This document shows, piece by piece, positions 49,276 to 62,599 of a DNA stretch of 64,000 nt. The translations under genes were made by a program, and so were the position numbers. This DNA comes from Adiantum capillus-veneris (taxonomy: Eukaryota; Streptophyta; Polypodiopsida; Polypodiales; Pteridaceae), in assembly GCA_014529385.2 (NCBI GenBank), contig CM043960.1:40534781-40598780 (forward strand). Direction: 5' to 3'. Below the pieces are notes generated by a model that was given only the letters and a program-made list of their open reading frames with translations, did no database searches and had not been told where the DNA came from. Position 1 is the first letter of the stretch; each line of letters begins with the position of its first letter.

Positions 49276-51867
49276 TGAGGCGGTCCAGGGCGGGCAACAA
49301 GAAGAGCGGCCTCTAAACACCCTTCGAGGCTCCCGTGATGCTCAATTGGGGCTGGGGCAAGCACAATCAGAGAAAACAACAACCCACAACCAGAAACCAA
49401 ACAAGAAAAGGGGCACCACCTAGTTGTAGATGCGAACTAGGACGCACGTGATATCTCTTTGTACTCAAACGCACAAAGAGAGGGGAATGCAAGATAGCCA
49501 CACACACCAAACACAAACATTCACCACGCCAGAGAGAGGTAAAGAGCACAAATCAACTTGAGCGACTCAGCCTTAGCCTTAAAGACTAGATGCACACAAA
49601 GCTTGATGAGAAATAGAGAGACAACACAAAACTTGACCTTGTTGCCAATACACAAATTGTCTTAGGGTCACGGGAGCCCTCTCATCGAGCACCCTCTTAC
49701 AATTTACCTTTTAGGCAAACAATTCAACAAGCCCTCAAACCACCAAGCATGAAATGGCACAACAAACTTCAAGGACAATATACCTTCAACCACCTGATGA
49801 GCCAACTTATCAAGTCAATTTGGAGAGAAGAGTCGTAGTTGCTGCATACAATTGCACCCAAAACTATGAACCTTATTTATGGACAAGAGTAGGCTACAAG
49901 TGTGATTGCAGAGTATAGTATCACTCCACTCCTCTAGATGGCATAACTAACTTCAAGCTTCTCCATGCACCTATGTGTAGTGATGGAATAGATCACTCAC
50001 GATGCACACACTCTGCACAACTAGGCTTGAAGAGTGGTGTGTTATGTGTTGAGAATGGTGTGGTGTAGTGTGATCATGTGATGATTTACAAGGGAGAGAA
50101 GGGCTCTATTTATAGGTTTTAGAAGCCCCGATTTGGATTAGGCCTAATCAGGTTTATTTGAAGGAATAAAAGATTACGCATATTTTTATTTTTTTTAATG
50201 AGGGTGGGTCTCTCTTGTCCTTTGAGTCACATGGATGTGGGCTCAAGGGAAGAGAATTATTGAGGATGAAAGGAGAGAGGGATTGAGTGAATAATTTGGG
50301 AGGGCCTACTCTAGTAGAGGGTGCATTTTACAATAAGGTTAGTGGTTAGTAGTTAGTAATTATCACTAAAAAATATTTACAAATCATTCACCAAATGGTG
50401 AGATATATGATGAGAAAAGTTAGAGAAGGGGTGAGCTTGTAAAGAGAGGTTGAAGCTTTGGAGAAGTTGACATTCACCTCTTTACAGCACCGGTAGAAGA
50501 AGCGGTCAGGATGGCGAAGTAGCACGTGTCGATGAAGCTATGTTATCTTCAAACCTTGAAAAATTCATGATAAAAGCCTTCATTTGCAGAGGTTATCCTT
50601 GGATTTTTGCTGATTTTTTGAAGTTCTTTACAAAGCTGAAGAGAGTATGGTAATATGGACATATATGTAGAGAGAAAGGGGGACACATAGGGTGTAGAAA
50701 TGGAGGATGAAGGCTATGGAGGTGTGAGAGATGTGGCAATGGTGAAGAGGGTGAATTAGGACATGGGAGTTGTAGGTTTGGGAGTGGGAAGGAGAGGGAG
50801 GAGTGTGTGTGAAAGAGGAAAATGATAAAGTGGAAGAGGGAGTGTGGCTGCATAGCATGGGCAAACTGGGGTCCACCAATAAAATCATAGATCACAGCTC
50901 GTAGCCCAAAAAAATATGAAAAAATTTGAAGTGAAAGTTGAGCTCACGAGCTACAACTTTTGTTTGTATCAACTTTCCAAATTCGGGGAGCATGTGATGT
51001 TTAAAAATTCAGCAAAACCGACTGTTTTTTCCACTGCACAAGGTCCTTATGAGGTCCTTTTTTGGATGATTCTTTTGAATACTTCCAAGAGTGAGCTCCC
51101 CATGGTGCATGCATGCATGCCACATACCCTTGACCTTATTTGGTAGGTCTATAATTGAAGATATTGTTGAGATCATGATATAAATGAATAGTACAACTAA
51201 GAAAATCAAATATTGAGGGGTCTAAAAAATATGTACATGTCAAATATAAATAACATAGGTGGAAAAAATATAAAGGGGTGAAAATAAATCTCTCTCATTA
51301 TAAGTCTACCATAAGAAGATGAATATTTTTTGTGGTCTAATTTATGAGAGTAATAAAGAATAGATGTAAGAAGGAAAAAATCACAATAGTGAAAAAATAT
51401 ACACATAAATAGAACTAGTTTTTTTGGATTTTTATTGGGATGGAGTTACACCAAAAATAAGAGAAGCTTGCATGAAATTATTTTTATATGGAATAAAGAG
51501 TATGCAAAATGGTAAGAAAAAATATGGTAATGGTGAGTCAATGTACATAGCATAAATAACACACCATACGTAGAAATATTTAAATAAATAATTATGAAAA
51601 ATCCTTTTATTTAGGCCCTATATACAATGAAATATTTACACACAAATGGGCCATAATATATTTTATTTTTTTGATTTTATTTAGTTTTTTGGCTCAACTA
51701 GCTCAGTGACTAGCTAGCTGATGGTTTTAAGAAAATATGGAGAAAGTTCCCTAACTCACACACGCCTATGTACAGTGAAATGGTAGAGATAATTAAAATG
51801 TTTGAGTGATTTGATAGGGTGAGGTAGCTTACTATGGCAATTATGGAAAGCCGAAAAACGGCTATCA
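49276..51867 (-). mobile_element. Solo LTR E2 (2592 bp) with 4-bp target duplication
   Basis: Same termini as E1 (TGAGGCGGTCC ... CGGCTATCA), flanked by CTAC at 49272-49275 and 51868-51871. Minus-strand TATA box near 50101-50116. The half next to the left end is very similar to E1, while the part from about 50820 to 51840 is strongly diverged from E1 25510-26540. ORFs on its complement have no known domain. Confidence 0.82.
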
Positions 51868-51910
51868 CTACCAATTAATTATTGATTAAGCAATGATTGA
51901 GAGAGAGAGA

Positions 51911-52235
51911 TAGGGCGTTGGGGCAATGGAGAAGAGTCAAATCGATTGTGCACATTATGCTCACTGCAAGTTCGAGAGTCTGAGTACCACACACTACTAG
52001 AGTGCTCAGCTTTTGATCACATCCGAACTTGCTTCTCTCACATTTTCAGCCATAACTTAGACCTACACACTTTCCTCTCCCAGCCAAAGTGTGGGCTATC
52101 CATTGCGACTCTCATCACTACAATTTTGGAGCATCGAGAGTCACTCATCAGCCATACACATACTACATCACATGTAACTTTGGTCCCATAGGTCATATTT
52201 GACCTCCGAGGACGATAATAAAATCTATCTATCTA

Positions 52236-52290
<55 letters not shown>
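51911..52290 (+). mobile_element. 5'-truncated LINE copy, 3' end only
   Basis: Bases 51911-52240 equal the last ~250 bases of the LINE ORF plus its 3' UTR (CTLCSLQVRESEYHTLLECS, then GACGATAATAAAATC). By eye only about two bases differ from 40413-40720. It ends in the same (CTAT)n and a (CT)n run to 52290, and a short GA tract precedes it. Orientation is opposite to the full LINE. Confidence 0.93.
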
Positions 52291-52298
<8 letters not shown>

Positions 52299-52369
52299 TT
52301 AATAACTTTGCTCGCTTTTGAGCTTGCTCGGATAAGTTTGCTCGATGTTTGGTAGAACTCGTCTCAACA

Positions 52370-52491
52370 AAACCGATAATAGATCCCAATCCCACTTACC
52401 CTAATATAGTTAACAAAATCAACCATTTATAGACTACTTAAGGACCTCTCTTCTTAAGCAACAAAATAGAAACCAAATGCTCTGATACCAA
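52370..52491 (-). other. Element A2 leader, LTR-side part, with tRNA-Met primer-binding site
   Basis: Primer site TGGTATCAGAGC on the minus strand at 52490-52479, one base from the LTR. The adjacent TCAACCATTTATAG and AAGGACCTCTCTTCTTAAG match the A1 leader near 30541-30580. The other part of the leader is at 38943-39194. Confidence 0.9.
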
Positions 52492-54050
52492 TGTAATGGA
52501 AATGGCCTATTAACTTTGAGAGTACCCGAAATTAGAGAAGGTAGTTTTGTGGAATTACTTTGTGAGCATAGCGGGTGAACTTAATTGATAGTAGCAACAT
52601 AAACATAGCATTTAATTAACTTGGCATGAACAATATTTTTTCAAGAGAGAGAGTTTAGAGAACATGAAAATAGTTGAGGACCGGATTTTATGTGGAGCCG
52701 GTGGCCCCTCCAATAGGCATTTGTATTATAGTTTCTCCCATCAAGAAAGACTTGGTACAATACAATCTTTGTGCTCCTTGTGACCTAGATGATGCAATGA
52801 AGATGGAAAGATTCATGCATCATGATCATAACATGAACTTTGCAAAAAGAATTAACTATCCCAAGCCTCAGTCCCAAGGCCTCAAACACCTTTGAAGGTG
52901 GAGAAAGATAGCGGGGAATGAGGGTAGGGAAGAGGAAGAAGAAACATTCCATAAGAGAAAGAAGTAGTTCCTCACTTGTCATCACTCTTTTTGCTAGTAT
53001 ACATAATAGCATAGTAATGAAGATGGAGAAGATGGAAAGCTTAAGCAATAGAGCATGTCTCTTGGTTAGATTTTCATTCCATAACCAAGAGTGTTGGTGT
53101 AGGCTCTCAACTTCTCTACTAGCGTCAAGAAGGAGATGGAGTTCTTGTACTTTGCACTTCACACAATGCAAGTGTGTGTGGGAGAGTATACCCCCAAGCT
53201 AGCCCACTTCTTGCTTTGGTCGACCCCCCCTTGTAGCTCAAGCCTGAAGCTCATTGGACCCCTACAAGACTGGCCAATCACATGCAGGATTACAAGCAAC
53301 AAGGGTAGTCTTGGGACAAGTGTCCCCCTTTTCCCTTTGAGAGAGAAGACTTGATAAATGCAAAACCAATTAATTAAATCTACTAAATTATCATTGTACC
53401 CCTTGGGAGGCTAACCAAGAGTCTTTAGACACACCATGAGAGAAACATGAGGAGGAACTTGACAAGTGTCCTATATGCTTTTTTTGTACCAAGCTTTTTA
53501 CCTTGTGTGAGGGTGTGTGTGGTCTCTTGTAGGGCTTGTCCCCTCCTTGTAGGGATAGTTGTTGACTTGTGGAACACCTTACCCTCAAGCACCTTAGTCA
53601 GCAAGCATGACAAAGAACCTCAAGCTTGGGTAATGTTCCCACAATCATATCAAGCTCCCTAATTGGCAAGTACCGCAAGCACCTTAGTCAGCAAGCACGA
53701 CAAGCACCTCAAGCATCTTAGTCATCAAGCACAACAAGCACCTCAAGCTTGGGCCGGGTTTCCACCTCAAGCTCAGCCCTAGCTTACCTAAGGTCAAAGG
53801 AATTTTTAACACTAACCTTTGGAGGTCTTCAATGAAGCTAACCCTAAGGTATTTTAAGCTCCATTGGGTAGCCTTGCTCTTTGACATACCATCTCTCATT
53901 TGGATCCCTTTACCATTGGCCCCATGGTGAGATAGATATGTAAGCACATGTCTATATTCTAACCCTTGTTCTTGTTTATTCTCCCACATTAAATGATAAG
54001 TTTAATATGATAAAATCATTTGGGTTGGTTAGATATTACATTTTATGACA
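52492..54050 (-). mobile_element. 5' LTR of element A2 (1559 bp)
   Basis: TGTCATAAAATGTAATATC at 54050 to ...CATTTCCATTACA at 52492 (minus strand). Pairs with the LTR at 14120-15716, to which it is roughly 90% identical by eye. The right flank TACAC (54051-54055) is B integrase. Confidence 0.92.
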
Positions 54051-55420
54051 TACACCATCTTGAATGGTGTACATTAATAGCCACTTTGTAAGCGGTACGA
54101 TAAGCCCACAGAGCTAATGTGAACTTCAAATCCCAGTCTGTACGATGAGCCTCTACCGTCTTGGTCAAGATAGAAATTAAAGTCTTGTTAGTACTCTTAG
54201 CTTGGCCATTTGCTTGGGAATAATAATGTGTCAAATTATGGTGGGATATCATGAAGCTTGTCGTGAGTTCTTTTATTCATTTATAAAATGAGTACCATTG
54301 TCAATCACAATTTCAAAGGGAGAATCAAATTGTGTAATAATGTTCTCAAACAGAAACTTACTGGTTGACCTTGCATCAGCCTTGCGGGTCGCCTTAGATT
54401 CTACCCACTTTGTCACATAGTCAGTTGCAAAAATAATATATCGGGATTGGGTGTTGTAACAAGCTTCCAAACTAATTGGGCCTACAAAATCTAAACCCCA
54501 TTTTTCAAATGGTTGGGTCACTTTAATAGGATGTAAGGGCATCTGATCATTCCATTGTATAGTCTTGTAACGTTGGCATTCATCATATCCTTTTGCAAAA
54601 AGAGATGCATCCTTGAATAAGGTGGGCCACCAATAGCCTGATTGCAACACCTTCCTAGCAGTTAGTTCTCCTGAAAAATATCCTTCGGCTATGCCCATGT
54701 GTGCTTCTTGTAGTATGTACAAATACTTATCCTCATGAGCACATCATCTAAGAATATCGTCCTTTCCTAGCTTGTAGAGAGTACCTGCAAAATTAGAGAA
54801 TAAGGTTTGCATTTCTTTAGTAACTTTTGAGCTCTATACTTATGAAGCTCCTTGGCTAGAAAACCATTAACTAAAAATTTTACAATCTTCTCACTCCATT
54901 CAGGAATGGTCTCGACTAAGAATAGGGAAGTATCGGTCAATTCATCATCGATTTGAGTAGGGGTTTCACCGTTGGGTATGCAAAACAAATGATCAACCAT
55001 GACATGCCTTTTACCGGGTCTCATCACAACGATAAAAGCAAACTCAAGAAGAATTAATAAACATCGTGTAATTCTTTCCATGAAACATGGTTTGTTTACT
55101 AGATACAACAACAGTTGACAATCCACATTAAAAAAAACTTGTTGGCAAGAAGGTAATAGCAAAATCTTGTTACTGCATAAATCATAGCTAAACCTTCCCG
55201 CTCTGTACTTGTGTAGTTCCTCTCAGCATCATTCAATTGGTGACTTGCAAAGCTAATGGGGTAGTCCAATTTATGTTCTCTTGTTGAGCTAAAACACAAC
55301 CAATAGAAAATTTCAATGCATCAATATGCACATGAAAAATTATATTCCAATTGGGCACTTGTAGGATTGGGGCACTTGTTGCGGCCCTTTTTAATAACTC
55401 ATAAGCATGCTCACACTCCG
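54051..55420 (-). pseudogene. Element B pol, RNase H and integrase
   Basis: RNase H remnant DYPISFASHQLNDAERNYTS then EREGLAMIYAVTRFCYYLL (55299-55099). Integrase zinc-binding domain EAHMGIAEGYFSGELTARKV with GYDECQR where GCDECQR is expected (one Cys lost). Catalytic core with KWGLDFVGPIS and VIDNGTHF (54722-54273), then SQANGQAKSTNKTLISILTK (54252), where Lys replaces the third catalytic Glu. The frame stops at TPFKMVY where A2 is inserted and resumes at 14119. Confidence 0.9.
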
Positions 55421-56500
55421 CGGTCCAATGAAACTCTCAATAAGAATCTTGTACAGTGGATGGGTTATCTCGACAAAGTTTAAAATATACCGTCGAGATA
55501 ATGACCAACATGTCCCATGAACCTTTGAACACCTTTATAGTTTGTAGGTGGTGGCTAATTGGAATTGTTTTTAATTTTACTCTCATTTGTGGACATCCCA
55601 TTCTTGGACACCATATGCCCTAAAATGACCCCATGTCTAACCCAAAATTGGCATTTGAAAGGGTTTAATGAGATGCACTACAACCTGCACCTTTCAAACA
55701 CTTTTTGTAAACATGATAGATGTTTTTTCCACCAAGGATAAACACAAAGGTCATCTAAAAAAGCTTCACAAAGCTCCCTTAAATATTCCCTAAAAGCAAT
55801 TTTTATTAATATTTGGAATGTAGCAGGGGCATTGGTTAAGCCAAAAGACATAACACAAAGTACGAACACTCTGAATTCAATCATAAAAGTGGTTTTAGCT
55901 TGGTTCCCTAGCGCAATCATGATTTAATTATAACCAAAGTACCCACCTAAAAGCTATAAAGTTCCTTTCCTGTAACTCTCTCAACAAGGACATGTTTTGA
56001 ATATGGCAAGGGGTAATGGTCTCTCCTAGTGGCAGCATTAACCTTCTTGAGATCCAAGCACACTCTAAATTTTCCATTCTTTTTTGACACAATAACTATT
56101 GGAGACATCCATTGTGAGTGATCAATAGGATATACAAACCACATTTGATAAGCTTTTTGAGTTCTTTTTGAATAATCTTTGCATACTTAGGATTCAAAGG
56201 GTAGGGTCTTTGTTGGACAGGTTTAGTAGTGCTAATAATTGGAATTGTATTTTGCATTCGGAAGGTGGAACACCCTTCATGTCACATATGTATGTGAATT
56301 CCTTAAGGAGCCCCTTAAGTACATATTCCTCAGCCTCTGTCAGGTCTTGGGCAATAAAAATAGGTTTGGACTCCTCACTTGGGTCCTCTAACTCTATTTC
56401 TTTAACTATCACCGGACCATCATAGACTTTATTACTTCCATTAGTAGGTGTTCTTTGGCCCTTTGTACACACAACCTTGCGCTTCACGGTGGTGTAGGAC
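55421..56500 (-). pseudogene. Element B pol, reverse transcriptase
   Basis: ESKPIFIAQDLTEAEEYVLK (56487-56194) links into RT: SQWMSPIVIVSKKNGKFRVC, LDLKKVNAATRRDHYPLPY (56144-55947), [15 protein letters not shown] and the active site AFLDDLCVY (55920-55678). The run of separate short frames shows several frameshifts. The non-chromovirus style of the motifs (NAATRRDHYPLP) sets B apart from families A and D. Confidence 0.87.
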
Positions 56501-57837
56501 TTGAAATGATCAGGTGCAAGGTGTAAGTTTGTGGGATCTTATTGTGTTGTGGACTGTGATTTGGCTTCCTCTTCCCTTAATTGGCAAGCTAACTCTTGGT
56601 TTTGGCATCTCCTTACAGTACGACTCAATTTTGGCTTCTTTGTGGCCTCTAACTGTGCAATGTCAATGGGTTGTGGGCTACACCACATGATGCTTTGAAG
56701 GTATTCACCCCAATTATCTACCAACTTTTGATGAGCATCACATGCGCCCATATAACTGAGCCATTCTGTGGTAGATTTATGTTCATTTATCTTAGCACGT
56801 ATATTTTCTCGATATTGTCACCTCTTATATTTTCTACTCCTCTTGTCTAATTTTTGATTATGGACAGTCGCTAGTGCAGAGTCATCAGATGAATTTCCAC
56901 TCGTATCTTCTCCTCTCTAGGACAAATTTCCATGTAGGGTACCATTGGGCCTTGAATGGTTTATCCCCACATTTGCACCAATATTTAACTCAAATTCTTC
57001 ATCCTCAGAGTCATTTTCAACTGACGATTCTGACTTCGAATCGTGTGGGCTATGGTCTTCTGAGATGCTATTGATTCCAATGTCAGTCAAGCCTTTATCT
57101 TGTAGGTAATCACAAGCTATATGCATTGCTCCTATCATATTTAAAGGTACAAGTTGTGGCACTTTTTTCCCCTCAGGTGTCACCCAAGTCATCCCTCTAT
57201 TTTCCCAAGTGTCTATGATTGTCGCTAGGTGGACCCAATTCAAATAGTCAAACTCAGCCATTCCAAGTAGGACATCCATATAAGGGAAATCTTCCCCAGC
57301 ATTAGTGTCCTTTTTACACATGTAAAAATACTGCAATGGGGCCGAGTGAAATGTGGTGTCAGATCGATGGTCAATTATAAATGTGTTTCCTAGAGGATGC
57401 GCTCGACGAGTCACAATATCAACTCAAATGACAGAGTCTTGGAACTGTAAGTAGACATGGTTTTTAGACCAATCATGCACCGTTTTTTCTTCCCTCATTA
57501 AAGGATTTCCTAAGATCATCTCAGATGACATAGTGTGCTTGGAAAAATCCATAAAAATGAAGGTGTGCCTTACCTTGTATCCAAAAACCTTGATATTAAG
57601 ATCTTCTAGCATCCCAATAGGTTTAACGATGGTTCCATTGGCCATATTTACCACTATGTTTGTAGTCCCAAGGTGAGGTCTCCCCATAGATTCCCAATAC
57701 TTTAGTTACAATGCTAACACCAGTGCCCCCATCAAGGATTCCCTTCATACTTAATCGCTTGGTAGTGATTAGTAGGGTTGCATTGGATCACCTTCAAAGT
57801 ACTGTCCCAACTTGTTAACATGTATTTCAACAACAGA
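56501..57837 (-). pseudogene. Element B protease and linker
   Basis: The retropepsin start ILDGGTGVSIVTKVLGIYGE near 57740-57700 is followed by TTNIVVNMANGTIVKPIGML, VRHTFIFMDF and MILGNPLMREE (57687-57424). A long acidic linker (DHSPHDSKSESSVENDSEDE) and ARCDAHQKLVDNWGEYLQSI-type sequence lead to RT. The frame is cut at 57837 by an A-family LTR. Confidence 0.78.
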
Positions 57838-59429
57838 TGTCATAATAATCAATATCTAATTCTCCTAAATGATTTTCTCATATTAAACTGATCATTTAAT
57901 GTGGGGAAGTGCCAAGGGAGAAAAAGCTAGAATATTGGTTAAGTTAGCAGACCGGCCACAGTAGGGATCCAAAGGAGGGAAAATAGGGATCCAAAGGGGG
58001 GGCCATCTGCAAAAGAGCCATGTGAAACAACGGGCTAAAAAGACCCTAAGGTTCAGCCCATTAAGACTTCCAAAATGCTAAGGTTCCAAAATTCAAAGGT
58101 TGTGTCCAAAGGTCAACCTTAGGGAAAATTGGATGCTTAGTGTGTGTGCCCAAAAAGTCTTTCTGCATCCCTACATGGGAGGGGGCGAGCCCCAAAGCTA
58201 GGGGATGAGAGAGAAAACCACACACACACACACAGGCTCCCTTTACACAAAGGGAATGAGGGACACATGTCAGCTCCCTAGGCCAGATGCCCACAAGGTG
58301 TGCCCAATTCCTATTGGAAGACCCTTGAAGTGGACCAATGAGAATTAAGCTAGAGTAAATCTAGTTTAATTAATTTAAAAACATTTAATAAAAGAAACCA
58401 ATAAGAATTAAGTGTCCTAGAAGACTATTGGGCAGTCTCCCAAGGGGTCCAATGAGCATTCAGAAGCCCCATGGCTTGCCTGATTCCTATTGGCCAGGAG
58501 GCAAAGGGGTCCAATGAGAGTTTAGTTTAATTATTTAATTATCTAAAGCTCTCACAAAAGGGGAAAGGGGGACACATGTCAGAAGGCTATCACTTATGCT
58601 GCTTAATTCCTATTGGCTTGACCTGGGGAGGTCCAATGAGGAAAAAGCCAGCCTAACTTAGCAGCTAGGGCTCGCCCAAGAGAGAGGGGGGGCTGATTTT
58701 TGCTTGGCATTCACTCTCACACTCTCACACTTGACCATGTGTGAAGGGAAAACACTCTATCTCCTCCCAAGCTTTAATGGAGAGCTCATCACCTACTCCA
58801 AGCTTGTGAGATAGAAGCCTACATCAACACTCTCTTGGCATGTGGATGCAAATCCAACCAAGAGCCAAGCTTCAATGCATGCTCATCTTCTCTACCAAGC
58901 TAATTACTAAGCTAAGCTATGCTAATATGAGTGATTATGTGAGGAGATGTACTTCTTTCTCGTAAGATACTTCTTTTTCCTCTCAATCTACTCTCATACC
59001 CTGCTAGCTCTCACCATCTTCGAAGGTGTGTGAGGTCTTGGGTCTGAGAACGGGGATAATTCAAGTTGTGTTTGATTAAGTGTTTTGCTTGGTGTATGAA
59101 GCTTCCATCTTCATTGCACTAGCTAGTCTTGAAGGAACACAAAGAATTGTATTGTACAATGTCTCTCTTGATGGGAGAAACCATAATACAAAGCCTTTTG
59201 GAGGGGGGACCGGCTCCATGCAAATCCGGTCCTCAACTGTTGTCAATAGTTTAATTGCTCTCTCTTTTGAAAGTATTGTCGATGCTATCTAACTAGGTGT
59301 TATGCTTTTTGTTGCTCTCTCCACCCAAGCACTCTTGTAATTCTCATTAGGAATCTATTCTAATGAAATGCCCACTATGTTCATGCTAATTTCCGCTACA
59401 AATAAGATTTTAGGCCATTAAATGTTACA
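57838..59429 (+). mobile_element. Family-A LTR, third copy (A3, 1592 bp)
   Basis: Plus strand TGTCATAATAATCAATATC to GGCCATTAAATGTTACA. Same LTR as A1 and the fragment at 1-59, in opposite orientation. It contains the CCAAT/ATTGG array (58300-58660). On the right it keeps a primer-binding site, so it is a 5' LTR whose element was deleted soon after the leader. Confidence 0.93.
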
Positions 59430-59480
59430 TTGGTATCAGAGCTCAAGGTTTCTCTTTTGGCCTCTTACTTGAAGAGCAGC
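59430..59480 (+). other. tRNA-Met primer-binding site and leader stub of A3
   Basis: TGGTATCAGAGC at 59431-59442 followed by CAAGGTTTCTCTTTT as in the A1 leader. Similarity fades by about 59480, where B gag begins. Confidence 0.88.
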
Positions 59481-60390
59481 TACTTGATAAATAGGTATGA
59501 CTTGTCTCCAATAGTCCTCCATGCAGTGTTGTGGATACTCCTCAGTGCATCCATCGCATAGGAAATATTAGGGTCTATATCTTCCTCACAACCTTCCAAA
59601 CAAGCAGTAGATGGCTTGCAACCCATATGATTCACATGGGTGACCCTTGGATGCGAAGGCTGCAGTCCTAGCACTAGAGGTGGTAGCAGTGTAGCTTGAA
59701 CAACATTTTGGGCTCTAGGAACCATGTGTTGCAATAGTTCCTCAATAGGTGGGGTAGACATCAATGCAAGAATTTGAGGTGAATCCATCCAAGACATAGG
59801 TGGTCTATTCACTATCACACATTTGAACATTATGAAATCATTAGCTTGGTGATCGTACCTACCACATGCATTGCAATTCTTGTTGAATCTTACTCTAAAT
59901 GTAGGGCATTCTTTAGTGCTATGTGGACCAAAGAAAACTAAGCACCATTGTTTTTCCCTTCTTGGATACATATGATTGTTTTGTGGAGCACGATTATCTC
60001 TAAGAAGTTCTTGAATGGCCTTGGTGAGATTTGCTAAATTCATCTAAGATATCTTTGGCTCTTTAACAATAGGCTTTATGGTAATTGTCTCATGCCTCGA
60101 TGCTTGCGAGCTACTAACTTTGGCTCAAAGGACACTCATTCATCCACAATCATTAAATTGTCTTCCCATTGGATTGCATTGGTAGTGATTGCCTCCCATG
60201 TAGTAATACCGCTAGTGACTAGGCCATTATATATATTTTCATGTTGCAATCGTCTGACGAATCTATCGAGCAACTGCTTATTGTTCAAATGCTCATTTAC
60301 GGGACAACAAGAGTTTAAGTGTAGACAATTGATAAAGTTTCTCACGGACTCACCTTTCTCACGTTGTCAAGAAGTTGGCGGTGTTGCCAG
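59481..60390 (-). pseudogene. Element B gag, C-terminal part
   Basis: REKGESVRNFINCLHLNSCC (60370-60310), LLDRFVRRLQHENIYNGLVT and then MNLANLTKAIQELLRDNRAP (60043). Two degenerate zinc knuckles follow: WCLVFFGPHSTKEC (second Cys lost) and CNACGRYDHQANDF (last Cys lost). Stops at 60046 and around 60350. Cut on the left by A3 and on the right by the insert at 60391-62599. Confidence 0.75.
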
Positions 60391-62599
60391 GAAGGCACCA
60401 GGCCTCTTGCTATGAGAGTTTGTGAGGAAGCTCAAGGGTTATGAGAAGGAGCTAAGATGTAGATAACATAGCTTCTAGAGCTAAAGAAGAAATGTAGCCA
60501 AAGAAGCCGCTCACTTTCCCTTACAAACACATACGTGATGGAGAGAACTCATGAAAGATAGTCAAAACAAAACAAAAATGAAAACATCGAGATTACAATC
60601 ATATCGTATCATGGGTAGGATAAAAGGGTTAATGGATGAGTTAATGATATTTAATCTTTGTTGTCCAAATAAGCTACGGATTGCTCTTTGGAACTGTAGC
60701 TTTGTGCTTACTATAATGTATATGTTTTGTCTAGCGATGGGGATTAGTTGTGAGTACAAATCCTCTTGATTCATAATAAAATAACCACACTCACATCAAA
60801 AGAGAAGTTATAGTCAATAATAGGTAGTATGATGGGATCTGGTGAGAGAAGCATTTCTTTGAGCCTTTCAGGACCAAATAGAAACACTATGCATTGCTGA
60901 AAGTGAATCTTTCGACTAATCCAAATGTTGACCCTAATAGATTGCACATAATGGAAATGAAAGAAATCGCCTCTATGTGGATTATGGTTATTCATCGATG
61001 ATATACTTAGTATGTTCAAAGATAAAGGTGTGAAAGAAGTGAAAATAGAAGAAGAAGAGAGTTTCTCTCCCAAGCCCTATTGTTGCCCTTAGGCAATAAG
61101 GATACCGCGGGGAGAGAAGTACCTGTAGCAAGGAGATTCTAGAGTTTGTGGAAGAAAATGAGAACCTTAAGAGAGAGGTGCTTGTGAAAGATGAAGATAT
61201 GGTTACTAACCTTGTGCACATAATTGTTTCCCGCAAGAAGGTTGTGCCCATTACATTGACAAGATTGCTGCTTGAATACCTTCCAATGAAACAATTAGGA
61301 CACAACAAGAGAGATGAAAGGAGGAGTAAAGGTAGAATTAGAGATAGATCGAAGTGTGGTGGTGGTATTAAAGATAAATAATGAGAGATAGAGAAGGAGT
61401 TAAAGACAAGTATGGGACTAGATATGCAAATGAAAGAAAAACTAGCAACATATATCTTACGTGAAAGCAATCGCCACCACCTTAATGGAGAGAGAAGATG
61501 AGGCAAGACTTCAGCCTTTCTTCAAGAGAAAGTGTGGCACTAAGATGAGTGTGACACTATGGAATTGAGCTATTCTCACTCACTCATAACTTGCCTCAAT
61601 GAAGAGAAGGTTGCCCTTTTTATAGGTGAGGGAGCCATGTTTACATAATCTCTTGATTAGGCTAAAGAGTTAGTCCAAATCAAATGTTCTTTGGATATTT
61701 GTTAAAATGGGCAGTTTTAGGACTCAAAATATCATGAAATTCAGCATTTTTGGTCGTTGAGGCTCCATGTGGGTGCATGATGTATGTGGGCCCCACCTAG
61801 GCATCTTCTCTGTGGCTCCATCAGGGGGTCCCAACTTGTGTGTCTTGTCCTTCAAGGCATCTTTGAGGTGTCACATTCACATGCTTATGTGTTTTATTCT
61901 CCAAATATCTTATTTTATGGAAAAAGACCAAGATTACCTCTTTTCACTTGATTCACCTGTTTACCATCTCTTCTTGCAGTGTAGTTGTGAGAGGGTTTTT
62001 CACTGGTTTCCGTGTAACTTTTGACCTGTAACTCGGATTGACATGCTTCAAAAGGCAAAATTGGCCTACTAAAAGAGCTTGACTTGGTTTTGGCCTTTTC
62101 TCCACACCCTTAGGTTGGGATTTTCAAATTGGGATGGTCCAAGAAGCTTTGGATCTTCCTTTTCATAAAGTCTTCTAGTAGGCCCTTCCCTCTTGTATGT
62201 ATCCAAGAAGGTATGCATTATTGAAGGGTTATATTATTAAATAAATGTGAAAAGAAGAAAATAATTTATATATGGTAGGGTATAGCTGAGATATTAGAAG
62301 AAATATACAAATGCTTTTCCCCCAGACAAAAAGAGGCACAATCATTGATACTTCTCTTGCAGTACTTTCTAATAGTAATGTACATTTATATTACTTCAAA
62401 GGTAATACTAAGGTATGGTAGAAAGATTTTATTTATGCATATGAGTATTATATGAAGTATACTTATGCATCAAAAAGTCACAAGATAAATCGTTTAATGC
62501 CCGTTCCCACTATATACGTCCACAACACGACAACGTTTGAACTTTTGTCGTGCCACAGCACGACAACGTTTGAAATTTTGTGGTAGCTGAGATGCTACA
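60391..62599 (-). mobile_element. Insert in element B gag, possible LTR
   Basis: About 2.2 kb without retroviral motifs separates two parts of B gag. The minus strand starts TGTAGCATCTCAGCTACC at 62599 and has a TATA box (CCTATAAAAAGGGC) near 61620, so a solo LTR is plausible. I could not find the left end or a target duplication. An ORF at 61148-61381 (MEENENLKREVLVKDEDMVT, charged) has no known domain. A 29-bp hairpin (CACGACAA ... TTGTCGTG) and its near-copy lie at 62522-62585. Confidence 0.4.
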
